Origin: an uncultured Clostridia bacterium
GTDB lineage: Bacteria > Bacillota > Clostridia > Peptostreptococcales > Anaerovoracaceae
Assembly (NCBI GenBank): GCA_934247125.1
Contig: CAKQIZ010000037.1
Location: forward strand, 1 to 18,629
Length of the DNA: 18,629 nt
Direction of reading: 5' to 3'
This document shows, piece by piece, positions 1 through 5,590 of the stretch. The notes under the pieces are model-generated. The model did no database searches. It was given only the letters and a program-made list of their open reading frames with translations, and was not told the DNA's origin. The position numbers and the translations under genes were made by a program. Each line of letters begins with the position of its first letter. Within the stretch, counting starts at the first letter, position 1.

Positions 1-1
1 C

Positions 2-67
2 AGCATATGGGATATCCTGCGTCGTGAGCTCATCGGCAAGGGCGCTGTACGTGTGAGGAAGTACTGA
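2..67 (+). CDS. C-terminal end of an unidentified gene, cut by the window edge
   Basis: An open frame enters from the left edge and stops at TGA 65-67. Only 21 residues are visible, ending in the basic stretch RVRKY. I do not recognise the family. The frame is supported mainly by the rho-independent-type hairpin that follows about 40 bases later, which suits the end of a plus-strand gene. A non-coding reading is possible. Confidence 0.4.
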   Translation, partial: SIWDILRRELIGKGAVRVRKY

Positions 68-104
68 TCACGTCCGCAGAAAGCAGTATGATAGTAAAAG
101 TATC

Positions 105-141
105 GCGATCTGTGATTCGTTCACAGTTTGCGATATTTTTG
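105..141 (+). terminator. Intrinsic terminator of the upstream gene
   Basis: Positions 105-115 and 121-131 pair over 9 of 11 bases, with a perfect inner CTGTGA/TCACAG stem and a 5-base loop. ATATTTTTG follows directly. The IS200-type left end begins just past this site, so the element appears to have landed immediately downstream of a host terminator. Confidence 0.6.
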
Positions 142-156
142 TATGCTTTAGCAGAA

Positions 157-182
157 GTTCCAACTACGAAAGTAGTTGGAAC
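157..182 (+). repeat. IS200 left-end hairpin
   Basis: Positions 157-167 and 172-182 are perfect 11-bp complements around the loop GAAA. In this family TnpA binds subterminal hairpins at each end as single-stranded DNA. A second perfect 7-bp stem with the loop TAT follows at 190-206. Confidence 0.75.
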
Positions 183-239
183 CAGAAACCACCGGCTATG
201 CCGGTGAGGATAGGAAACTTGAGTTTTAGGCAAAAAACA

Positions 240-294
240 CCTCCTGTGCTAAGATAGAAAAGGTTTGCCAACCAATCTATTAAAGCAGAGGAGG
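240..294 (+). promoter_or_regulatory. tnpA leader hairpin sequestering the ribosome binding site
   Basis: CCTCCTGTGCT (240-250) pairs over 10 of 11 bases with AGCAGAGGAGG (284-294), which contains the Shine-Dalgarno site of tnpA (start ATG 303). The loop holds an inner GGTT/AACC stem. Folding would hide the ribosome site, the translational brake known from IS200 of enterobacteria. Here it would keep transposase expression low. Confidence 0.65.
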
Positions 295-302
295 AGAGTT
301 TA

Positions 303-334
303 ATGAAAGACAATAACAGTTTAGCACACACAAA
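303..334 (+). pseudogene. tnpA: IS200 transposase TnpA, 5' part (split gene)
   Basis: ATG at 303 lies 7-9 bases after GGAGGAG and encodes MKDNNSLAHT plus two bases of codon 11. This is the usual N-terminus of clostridial IS200 transposases. The frame then runs into the inserted element and stops at TAG within a few codons. The rest of the gene resumes at 1794. Joining position 334 to 1794 recreates an AAG lysine codon followed by WNCKYHIV, giving 153 residues, the expected family length. Confidence 0.85.
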
Positions 335-358
335 AGTACAGTTTACAAGGGTCTACAC
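333..358 (+). repeat. Left attachment half-site of the inserted element
   Basis: It consists of core AA (333-334), spacer AGTA, then CAGTTTACAAGG (339-350), two bases, and CTACAC (353-358). It is the inverted partner of 1768-1793. The equal four-base spacers on both sides of the core argue for a recombinase-recognised site rather than a chance repeat. Confidence 0.75.
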
Positions 359-391
359 AGGGTAGGTATCTGACGGGAGGGGTTCTGCCCG

Positions 392-535
392 TCAGATTTT
401 CCATGTGATGTTCAAACTGTCGCTTGTGGCGGCTATGATGGTAATCATCAAGTCCATCATCCGCCGCTTGTCGTCAAAGGATACATTCTCCCAGGTGTCG
501 AGGTAGCCGTAAATCTGGCTGACCTGTTCCAGCAG
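392..535 (-). pseudogene. 3' end of a large serine recombinase gene (truncated)
   Basis: On the minus strand a 47-codon frame ends at TGA (394-392). It reads LLEQVSQIYGYLDTWENVSF, followed by DDKRRMMDLM and a close ending in NITWKI. The pattern of a helical linker, W-x-x-(L/V)-S-F-(E/D)-(E/D)-K-R, an aliphatic stretch and a final WKI is how many large serine recombinases of clostridial elements end. Just upstream in the gene's sense there is a TAA (538-536), and homology disappears into unrelated DNA, marking a deletion joint. The resolvase domain and catalytic serine are absent, so it is non-functional. Its stop lies about 55 bp from the element edge, the normal place for an element's own integrase. 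Confidence 0.65.
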
Positions 536-610
536 TTAGCGAAGAAGATGATTAAGCAGGTGGGAAAGTAATCATAAAGAGTAAAGAGAAAAAAGGAAAT
601 AAAATTCTCG

Positions 611-639
611 TTGTCCGCAAAAAGATAGTGTGATATAAT
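611..639 (+). promoter_or_regulatory. Promoter of the methyltransferase gene
   Basis: A -35 box TTGTCC (611-616) is separated by 17 bases from a consensus -10 TATAAT (634-639), preceded by TGA to form an extended -10. It lies inside the inserted element, so the cargo gene is independently transcribed. Confidence 0.75.
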
Positions 640-677
640 GTGGTTAGCTAAAGATAACTATGAAAGGAGCATTGTGT

Positions 678-1301
678 ATGTCTTTTTTTCAAAATACTTG
701 TAAGCCCAAAGGGATTGGCGGCAAAATTATGGTTAATATGATGAATACCGGACATTCATCTATGGCTGAATGGGGATTTACGCATATAGAAATTAGAAAT
801 AATTACATATGTCTGGATATTGGGTGTGGCGGTGGAGCAAATGTAAAAAAGCTATTGGCAAAAACTCCATACGGCAAAGTGACAGGTATTGATTATTCAG
901 AAATTAGTGTAATAAAATCCCAAAAAATCAATAAGGCAGAAATAGAAAATAGGCGTTGCGAAATCTTGCAAGGTAATGTAATGAAACTTCCTTTCGGAAA
1001 TGAAACTTTTGATATAATTACTGCGTTTGAAACAATATATTTTTGGCCTGATATTAATGAGGCATTTAAGCAAGTATATCGAGTTTTGAAAGGCAGCGGA
1101 ACTTTTATGATTTGCAACGAATCAAATGGCGAAAATTCCAAAGAAGAAAAGTGGACTAAGATTATACAAGGAATGAAAATATACAATTCTGGACAAGTCA
1201 AAAAATCTTTAGAGGGTGCTGGTTTTACAGACATAAAAATACACAAAAATGAAAAAGGCTGGCTCTGCGTAGTTTGTAAAAAAGATAAAGATGTAAATTA
1301 A
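678..1301 (+). CDS. Class I SAM-dependent methyltransferase (mobile-element cargo)
   Basis: The 207-residue protein has a Rossmann-type SAM-binding fold. Motif I is LDIGCGGG (residues 46-53), the acidic strand-2 end is GIDYS (70-74), and motif IV-like LPFGNETFDII follows near 104-114, in the Methyltransf_11 style. The substrate cannot be named; a small molecule or antibiotic target is possible, but no specificity motif is recognisable. The ATG at 678 is chosen because AAGGAG lies 8-9 bases before it; an in-frame ATG at 660 has no ribosome site. The gene is clearly more AT-rich than the chromosomal genes around it, consistent with horizontal arrival. It is the only intact gene of the inserted element, and it runs opposite to the recombinase remnant. 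Confidence 0.85.
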   Translation: MSFFQNTCKPKGIGGKIMVNMMNTGHSSMAEWGFTHIEIRNNYICLDIGCGGGANVKKLLAKTPYGKVTGIDYSEISVIKSQKINKAEIENRRCEILQGNVMKLPFGNETFDIITAFETIYFWPDINEAFKQVYRVLKGSGTFMICNESNGENSKEEKWTKIIQGMKIYNSGQVKKSLEGAGFTDIKIHKNEKGWLCVVCKKDKDVN

Positions 1302-1767
1302 CTATTGTCCACCCATTCAGCGGGACGGTGGGCGGCGGTCAAGGCCGGGTGTAAACTCGTTCGTTTCAACCTTGACGCTTGCCCGCTGCCCTGCTACTTT
1401 TCTGGGAATGTGGCCACACTTCGGGACACTTTGTCCACAAGTCGGAGCGTAGGTCGAGGGACGGGGGGCTTTCATATACGCCCTGTCTGCTGATGAAACC
1501 AGACCTGCGCTTGCGGCTCCACGCCACGCAAGCACAGCCCTGTTTTCCTGCCGCTTCAAATGCCCTTGCCCTCCCCGGCGGCAACGGCATTTTCACGGCA
1601 ACGCCGACAGAGCGTATAACATACTACACTTTGCTACGCAAAGTCGTGTGCCAAAGGGGTACCCTTTGGAAACCCCAAACAACAAAACAGGCTGAATATC
1701 TCGCACTTTCCCGGTGCTTGATACTCAGCCTGTATTTGTTGTCAGCAGCCTCCGTTTCGTGGTCTGC
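1302..1767. other. Non-coding, G+C-rich Tn1549-like tail of the inserted element
   Basis: No convincing gene is seen here. Several frames stay open on both strands, but none has a ribosome site or a recognisable fold, and their composition is that of overlapping spurious frames. The G+C content rises sharply from the AT-rich cargo gene. The sequence reminds me of spacer DNA near the mobilisation genes of Tn1549-type conjugative elements, though this is memory of pattern and not a comparison. Confidence 0.4.
1628..1732. repeat. Cluster of three hairpins, possible origin-of-transfer relic
   Basis: Three consecutive inverted repeats occur: ACTTTGC/GCAAAGT (1628-1644, perfect, loop TAC); CCAAAGGG/CCCTTTGG (1651-1669, perfect, loop GTA); and CAGGCTGAATATC/GATACTCAGCCTG (1688-1732, 12 of 13 pairs). 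On the minus strand the first is followed by a GTGTAGTATGTTATAC stretch, like nick regions near relaxase genes in Tn1549-type elements. No relaxase is present. The third stem alone could act as a terminator. Confidence 0.45.
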
Positions 1768-1793
1768 GTGTAGTTCCTTGTAAACTGACCTAA
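1768..1793 (-). repeat. Right attachment half-site of the inserted element
   Basis: GTGTAG (1768-1773), two bases, CCTTGTAAACTG (1776-1787), spacer ACCT, and core AA (1792-1793) form the inverted partner of the left half-site, with two mismatches in 20. The host tnpA frame resumes with G1794 and TGG. Confidence 0.75.
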
Positions 1794-2223
1794 GTGGAAT
1801 TGTAAGTATCATATAGTGTTTGCCCCAAAGTATCGTAGGAAAGTGATTTATGGAAAAATACGGGCTGACATTGGGAAGATATTAAGATTATTATGTGATC
1901 GAAAAGGAGTAGAGATCATTGAAGCCGAATGCTGTCCTGATCATATCCATATGTTGGTAAGAATACCGCCAAAGTATAGTGTTTCCTATATTGTTGGATA
2001 TCTCAAAGGGAAAAGCTCACTGATGATTTTTGATAGACATGCAAATTTAAAATACAAGTATGGGAACAGACATTTCTGGTGTCGGGGTTACTATGTAGAT
2101 ACAGTTGGAAAAAACACAAAGAAAATAGAAGAATACATACGTACACAATTGCAGGAAGATATTGCTGAAGATCAAATATCCATGAAAGAGTATATAGATC
2201 CATTCGTGCAAAATAAGGAATAA
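1794..2223 (+). pseudogene. tnpA: IS200 transposase TnpA, 3' part (split gene)
   Basis: This part encodes the catalytic body of a Y1 HUH single-strand transposase. Numbered on the rejoined 153-residue protein, it has the metal-binding HIH at 61-63 (in CPDHIHMLV) and the nucleophilic tyrosine 125 in EEYIRTQ. All key residues remain, so only the insertion after codon 10 disables it. An internal GTG at 1816 could begin a shortened 135-residue product, but no ribosome site precedes it and the first beta strand would be lost. The absence of decay in this 142-codon stretch suggests the insertion is recent or still reversible. Confidence 0.85.
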
Positions 2224-2339
2224 CCCTTTAGGGTTTGTAGAGAAGTTAGTGCACTTGGCGAACTAATTCAGCGCATCTTGAGATGCTGCTGGCAACAGAC
2301 CCTTCTAGGGTCTAAACATACCGCCGGCTGAGCCGGCGG
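2222..2339 (+). repeat. Hairpin array at the IS200 right end
   Basis: Four perfect stems follow the tnpA stop: AACCCT/AGGGTT (2222-2235), GCATCT/AGATGC (2273-2286), AGACCCT/AGGGTCT (2297-2313) and CCGCCGGC/GCCGGCGG (2321-2339). The last matches the position of the family's right-end recognition hairpin. The others suggest a folded 3' transcript. No U-run follows, so this is not a simple terminator. Confidence 0.65.
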
Positions 2340-2472
2340 TTATGATTTAAAAGGAAGCCATCTGCCGCATTGCTGGCAAGAGGCCGGTATCGCATCAGAG
2401 AAACACGAACAGGCTGAAAATCGTGAACGGTTCCTTTGCGCAAAACTGCAGGTTACGTTACGTAAAACCCTC

Positions 2473-2501
2473 TTGATAGCGCGTGCTCATAGTGGCATAA
2501 T
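2473..2501 (+). promoter_or_regulatory. Promoter of the DUF1275 gene
   Basis: TTGATA (2473-2478), a 17-base spacer and CATAAT (2496-2501) precede the gene. A perfect 8-bp hairpin GATGCGGC/GCCGCATC with loop ACA (2519-2537) lies in the predicted leader, seven bases before the AGGAGG ribosome site. Confidence 0.6.
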
Positions 2502-2558
2502 ATACCGATAGAAAAACAGATGCGGCACAGCCGCATCGTCGACAGGAGGCAGATCATC

Positions 2559-3377
2559 ATGGGAAAGCGGGGGAGCTGCAGTATGGATATACAAAAAGCA
2601 GAAAGGGCAGATGCCTGTAATATAGAAGAGAAAAGGAATTTTGACGCGAAAGCGCTGGAAGGTGCGGAAAGTTCGAAAGATCCGCAGAACATGACCAGGA
2701 TACAGATGTCGGAGACTATACTGATAGGTTCGCTGCTGGCACTGGCCGGCGGTTTTCTCGATGCGTACACATACATCTGCAGAGGCGGAGTCTTTGCAAA
2801 TGCGCAGACAGGAAATATCGTGCTGTTCAGCATGCATCTGTGCCAGATGGAGTGGGAGCACGCGCTGACATCAGCGATCCCGATCATTGCCTTTGCGGCA
2901 GGGATAATGATGACAGAGGCGGTACGGCGCCGACAGAAAACAGCAGGCTTTCTGCACTGGAGACAGTGCATGCTTTTGCTTGAGATCGCAATGATCACAG
3001 TTGCCATGTTCATACCGCACGGACATCTGGATCCGGTCGTGAACATCATGATCGCATTCGTCTGCTCACTGCAGGTCCACAGCTTCAGACGCGTACACGG
3101 ACACGGAGTGGCATCGACGATGTGTACAGGCAATCTCAGAAGCGGTACGGAAGCACTTTACTGCTATCTTGAGACAAAAGATCCGTATTACAGGCATAAA
3201 TACCGCTGTTACTACGGGGTCATACTGGCCTTTATCGCAGGTGCGGTCGGAGGCACTGCAGCATCGCATCATTTTCCCGAATGGGCGCTGATCTGCCCTG
3301 TGATGATCTATATGATCACGTTTGCGATAATGATAAAAGAAGACGGCGGCATGATCGAGCATTACGGCAGGAAGTAG
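2559..3377 (+). CDS. YoaK family (DUF1275) integral membrane protein
   Basis: The 272-residue protein has about 50 hydrophilic N-terminal residues and then several membrane helices. The family signature spans residues 63-90: GGFLDAYTYICRGG, then VFANAQTGNIVLF. The function of this family is unknown; a small-solute transporter role has been guessed for it. The start at 2559 is chosen because AGGAGG (2544-2549) lies 9 bases before it. An in-frame ATG at 2583 behind GGGGGAG is a reasonable alternative, and the long charged N-terminus makes it attractive. The gene is single, with its own promoter, next to the IS element. The paired histidines in RRVHGHGVAS and the YYRHKYRCYYG loop face the membrane-helix boundaries, but I assign them no role. 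Confidence 0.85.
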   Translation: MGKRGSCSMDIQKAERADACNIEEKRNFDAKALEGAESSKDPQNMTRIQMSETILIGSLLALAGGFLDAYTYICRGGVFANAQTGNIVLFSMHLCQMEWEHALTSAIPIIAFAAGIMMTEAVRRRQKTAGFLHWRQCMLLLEIAMITVAMFIPHGHLDPVVNIMIAFVCSLQVHSFRRVHGHGVASTMCTGNLRSGTEALYCYLETKDPYYRHKYRCYYGVILAFIAGAVGGTAASHHFPEWALICPVMIYMITFAIMIKEDGGMIEHYGRK

Positions 3378-3422
3378 CACTGTGGACGTGACCGGACAGC
3401 TGATAAACCGATTACAAAGATA

Positions 3423-3451
3423 TTGCCAATAAACGAATAGTCTGATAAAAT
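3423..3451 (+). promoter_or_regulatory. Promoter of the acetyltransferase-ogt operon
   Basis: TTGCCA (3423-3428), a 17-base spacer ending in TGA (extended -10) and TAAAAT (3446-3451). The roughly 80-base leader contains nested repeats built on CTGCAG and CGCAG/CTGCG, which could fold but lack a U-run. Confidence 0.6.
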
Positions 3452-3536
3452 TCCTACATCTGCAGAGCGCAGGCACGCTGCGGATTTGCAGCAGACTGCA
3501 GAAAATCCAAAAACGAAAGAAGGCTGATCATTATAG

Positions 3537-4031
3537 ATGAACGAAGCATTTATCATAGAAGCATTTGACAAAAAATACGAGAAGTTTGTGATACCGTTCC
3601 TGGAGAAATGTCTGCCGCAGTCGGGGCGGACGCTCGATCTGGAGGAGCGGCACAGACTGTATCTGGATATCGAAGAGAATTTCGCATACTTCTGGTGCAT
3701 GTTCGACTGCAGGCCCGGAAAAAACAAACTGATAGGGACTATCGCGGTCAGAGATCTGGGTGCAGGCCGGTGTGAGCTGAAGTCCGTGTATCTTCTTGAA
3801 AAGTACCACGGGCGGGGACTCGGATACATGATGCTGCAGAAAGCTGTTTCCAAGGCGCGTGAAGCCGGTTACAGCGCGATGTATCTCGATACGATGTCGT
3901 CAAGCAGGAAAGCGATCGCTTTGTATGAAAAGGCAGGGTTCGTCATGACGGACAGGTATAACAAAAGTCCGTTCACAGATGTTTTTATGGTGATGCCGAT
4001 ACGGCAGAATACAGGAGGTGCTGCAGGTTGA
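3537..4031 (+). CDS. GNAT family N-acetyltransferase
   Basis: The 164-residue protein carries the GNAT acetyl-CoA site, motif A, as VYLLEKYHGRGLGYMML (84-100) with HGRGLG as the pyrophosphate loop. It is followed by the typical motif B region AIALYEKAGFVMTDRY (127-141). It transfers acetyl from acetyl-CoA to an amine; whether that is a small molecule or a protein N-terminus cannot be told. AGAAGG (3518-3523) is 13 bases from the ATG, a weak and long spacing. Its TGA stop overlaps the TTG start of the next gene by four bases, so the two are co-transcribed and probably translationally coupled. Confidence 0.85.
   Translation: MNEAFIIEAFDKKYEKFVIPFLEKCLPQSGRTLDLEERHRLYLDIEENFAYFWCMFDCRPGKNKLIGTIAVRDLGAGRCELKSVYLLEKYHGRGLGYMMLQKAVSKAREAGYSAMYLDTMSSSRKAIALYEKAGFVMTDRYNKSPFTDVFMVMPIRQNTGGAAG
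4013..4030 (+). promoter_or_regulatory. Ribosome binding site fixing a TTG start
   Basis: AGGAGG (4013-4018) sits nine bases before TTG 4028-4030, inside the 3' end of the acetyltransferase gene. No ATG or GTG near it fits better, and the predicted protein begins MIYTLKYSSPLG, a normal start for this family. Confidence 0.7.
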
Positions 4032-4573
4032 TATACACATTGAAATACAGTTCGCCTCTGGGAGGCATAGTTGTCGCATGCGACGGCGAAGCGCTGACAG
4101 GACTGTGGTTCGAGGGGCAGAAATACTTTGGCGATACGCTGCCGGAGCAGTATGAGGAAAAAGAAGCAGAGGAAATGCAGGTACTCGGGGAAGCGAAGCG
4201 CTGGCTGGACATTTACTTTTCAGGCAGGGATCCGGGCTTCACACCACCGCTGGCGATGGAACAGATGACAGAGTTTCGCAGACAGGTATGTGAGATAATG
4301 CTCAAGATACCGTTCGGAGAAACTATGACATACGGACAGATCGCAGACCGTGTCGCGCAGATGCGAGGGCTTGAAAGCATGTCTTCGCAGGCCGTGGGCG
4401 GCGCGGTAGGCCACAATCCGGTATCGCTGATAATACCGTGCCACAGAGTAGTCGGCACGAACGGAAGTCTGACGGGATATGCCGGTGGTATAGACAGGAA
4501 GACAGCGCTGCTCAGGCTTGAGGGTGCAGATATGTCAGGCTTTTTTATCCCGAAAAAAGGAACAGCTCTGTAG
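4028..4573 (+). CDS. ogt: Methylated-DNA--protein-cysteine S-methyltransferase
   Basis: This 181-residue suicide enzyme removes methyl or larger alkyl groups from O6 of guanine (and O4 of thymine) in DNA, taking the group onto its own cysteine. The active-site motif PCHRV is at residues 137-141, making Cys138 the acceptor. The DNA-binding helix lies just before it (TYGQIADRVA 101-110, then a GAVGHNP turn). The N-terminal ribonuclease-like domain (1-85) is complete and the length is normal. Translation starts at TTG 4028, overlapping the acetyltransferase stop. A stand-alone repair protein of this kind acts constitutively. The insertion QMRGLESMSSQ between the helix and GGAVG is slightly longer than usual and typical of some clostridial members. 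Confidence 0.93.
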   Translation: MIYTLKYSSPLGGIVVACDGEALTGLWFEGQKYFGDTLPEQYEEKEAEEMQVLGEAKRWLDIYFSGRDPGFTPPLAMEQMTEFRRQVCEIMLKIPFGETMTYGQIADRVAQMRGLESMSSQAVGGAVGHNPVSLIIPCHRVVGTNGSLTGYAGGIDRKTALLRLEGADMSGFFIPKKGTAL

Positions 4574-4669
4574 AATAAGCCGGGAAAAATTCAAGATGCT
4601 GCTTGTTGTGGTATTTCAGATCATTTTTATGCAAAAGCTGCAGCTTACGGTATGCAGAACGATAATAGA

Positions 4670-4732
4670 CCGGCCGGCGTTTTCCGGGAACCTGAATGTG
4701 TTCCATGCGGAAAATACCGGCCGGCATTTTTT
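4670..4732 (+). terminator. Intrinsic terminator after ogt
   Basis: A 17-base stem with two mismatches (4670-4686 with 4708-4724, built on CCGGCCGG) is followed by CATTTTTTAT. The strong G+C stem and U-run mark the end of the acetyltransferase-ogt transcript. Confidence 0.85.
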
Positions 4733-4781
4733 ATGCAGGCGTAATATTCGTTTTTAAGTTGACGATTGCACATTGACTTAC

Positions 4782-4810
4782 TTGACTTTGTAACGGAATA
4801 GTTTTATTAT
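4782..4810 (+). promoter_or_regulatory. Promoter of the ABC transporter operon
   Basis: TTGACT (4782-4787), a 17-base spacer and TATTAT (4805-4810). Two further TTGACN copies lie just upstream (4759 and 4773) and could be alternative -35 boxes or repeats bound by a regulator. Confidence 0.75.
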
Positions 4811-4814
4811 CTAG

Positions 4815-4832
4815 TTAGTTAGCATAAACTAA
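4815..4832 (+). promoter_or_regulatory. Palindromic operator at the transcription start
   Basis: The perfect inverted repeat TTAGTT-6-AACTAA begins four bases after the -10 box, so it covers the predicted start of transcription. A second TAGTTAG phase overlaps it. The layout suits repression by a dimeric winged-helix regulator such as a MarR-type protein. No regulator gene is visible in the window. Confidence 0.5.
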
Positions 4833-4887
4833 TTGCTGGCAAATAAAAAATAACCCGAAAATCTGGATATATAGAAGGAGAAACATT

Positions 4888-5589
4888 ATGGCAATTGTAG
4901 AATTCAAAGATGTTTCCCGCGTGTACACCAGCGGAGAACATCAGCTGCGGGCTCTCGACGGAGTGGATATGAGTATAGACGAGGGAAAATTCGTAGTGAT
5001 CCTGGGGCCGAGCGGAGCGGGCAAGAGCACTATGCTCAATCTTCTCGGAGGACTGGACAGCCCGACGGAAGGAAAGATAATCGTCGGCGGCAGAGACATA
5101 TCAACGCTTTCAAACGATGAGCTGGCAGAATACAGAGCGGAGACGGTAGGATTCGTGTTCCAGTTCTATAATCTCGTACCGACTCTTACAGTCAAGGAAA
5201 ACGTTGCGCTCGTAAAGGAGATCACAAAAGATCCGCTGCCTGCGGAACAGATGTTGAAAGAAGTGGGACTGGAAGATCATCTGAACAATTTTCCATCGGA
5301 GCTTTCCGGCGGAGAACAGCAGAGAGTTTCCATCGCCAGAGCCCTTGCTAAAAACCCAGGGATCCTCCTGTGTGACGAGCCGACAGGAGCACTGGATTCG
5401 GAAACCGGCGTGAAAGTCCTCAAACTGCTCCTTTCCATGGCAAGAAACTACGGAAAGACGATCGTGATCGTGACGCACAACCAGAATATCGCGAAGATGG
5501 CAGACGTCGTGATACATGTGAAAAACGGCAGGATAAAATCGTACGAAGAACAGGCTCGTCCGATGAGCGCTGATGAAGTGGAGTGGTGA
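4888..5589 (+). CDS. ABC transporter ATP-binding protein (MacB/LolD type)
   Basis: The 233-residue ATPase has all canonical motifs: Walker [11 protein letters not shown]-loop FQFYNLVP, signature LSGGEQQR, Walker [12 protein letters not shown] and switch histidine VTHN. The MacB/LolD/BceA group pairs with FtsX-like permeases, and the next gene encodes one with a one-base gap. Such pairs act as mechanotransducers for peptide efflux, lipoprotein handling or cell-envelope stress rather than ordinary transport. GAAGGAG (4874-4880) precedes the ATG by seven bases. The gene is driven from the strong promoter with the palindromic operator. Confidence 0.93.
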   Translation: MAIVEFKDVSRVYTSGEHQLRALDGVDMSIDEGKFVVILGPSGAGKSTMLNLLGGLDSPTEGKIIVGGRDISTLSNDELAEYRAETVGFVFQFYNLVPTLTVKENVALVKEITKDPLPAEQMLKEVGLEDHLNNFPSELSGGEQQRVSIARALAKNPGILLCDEPTGALDSETGVKVLKLLLSMARNYGKTIVIVTHNQNIAKMADVVIHVKNGRIKSYEEQARPMSADEVEW

Positions 5590-5590
5590 T

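Larger units (their letters stand above)
335..1793 (+). mobile_element. Serine-recombinase-type integrative element remnant inserted in tnpA
   Basis: The insert is bounded by AA dinucleotides at 333-334 and 1792-1793. Four bases inside each lies an inverted half-site: CAGTTTACAAGG + 2 nt + CTACAC at 339-358, and its complement at 1768-1787, matching over 18 of 20 bases. Joining the ends gives a symmetric attP-like site with a non-palindromic central AA, as large serine recombinases need. The content agrees: the 3' end of such a recombinase at the left edge, an AT-rich methyltransferase gene as cargo, and hairpin-rich Tn1549-like DNA at the right. Excision between the two AA cores would restore tnpA exactly. 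With its recombinase truncated, the element should move only if one is supplied in trans. Confidence 0.78.
142..2350 (+). mobile_element. IS200-type insertion sequence (IS200/IS605 family), interrupted by a second element
   Basis: The left end has an 11-bp hairpin with a GAAA loop (157-182) and a second stem CACCGGC/GCCGGTG (190-206). The right end has a perfect 8-bp stem CCGCCGGC/GCCGGCGG (2321-2339). Between them lies a single HUH-type Y1 transposase gene and no tnpB, the IS200 arrangement. Members of this family have no terminal inverted repeats and no target duplication, so the outer boundaries are estimates of about 15 bases precision. Without the inner insert the element would be about 750 bp, normal for IS200. 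Confidence 0.8.
4574..4887 (+). other. Intergenic stretch with terminator, promoter and operator
   Basis: No gene is seen in these 314 bases. They hold the ogt terminator (4670-4732), then an AT-rich regulatory zone with a strong promoter (4782-4810) and a palindrome (4815-4832) serving the ABC transporter genes. The small open frame crossing the terminator has no ribosome site. Confidence 0.6.

Noticed and set aside
333..336. Target-site duplication (AAG at both junctions) from a DDE transposon
   Set aside because: Taking AAG or AG as the shared sequence leaves tnpA frameshifted by one base after excision; AA as a 2-bp core restores the frame and centres the inverted half-sites.
660..677. 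Upstream ATG extending the methyltransferase by six codons
   Set aside because: It would place the start inside the leader before the AAGGAG ribosome site; ATG 678 has correct spacing.
1305..1812. Several overlapping open frames on both strands of the inserted element's right part
   Set aside because: No ribosome sites, mutual overlap, shadow-like composition, and the region holds hairpins instead; treated as non-coding element DNA.
4518..4757. Open frame running through the ogt terminator
   Set aside because: It spans a strong hairpin and U-run, has no ribosome site and no recognisable protein features.
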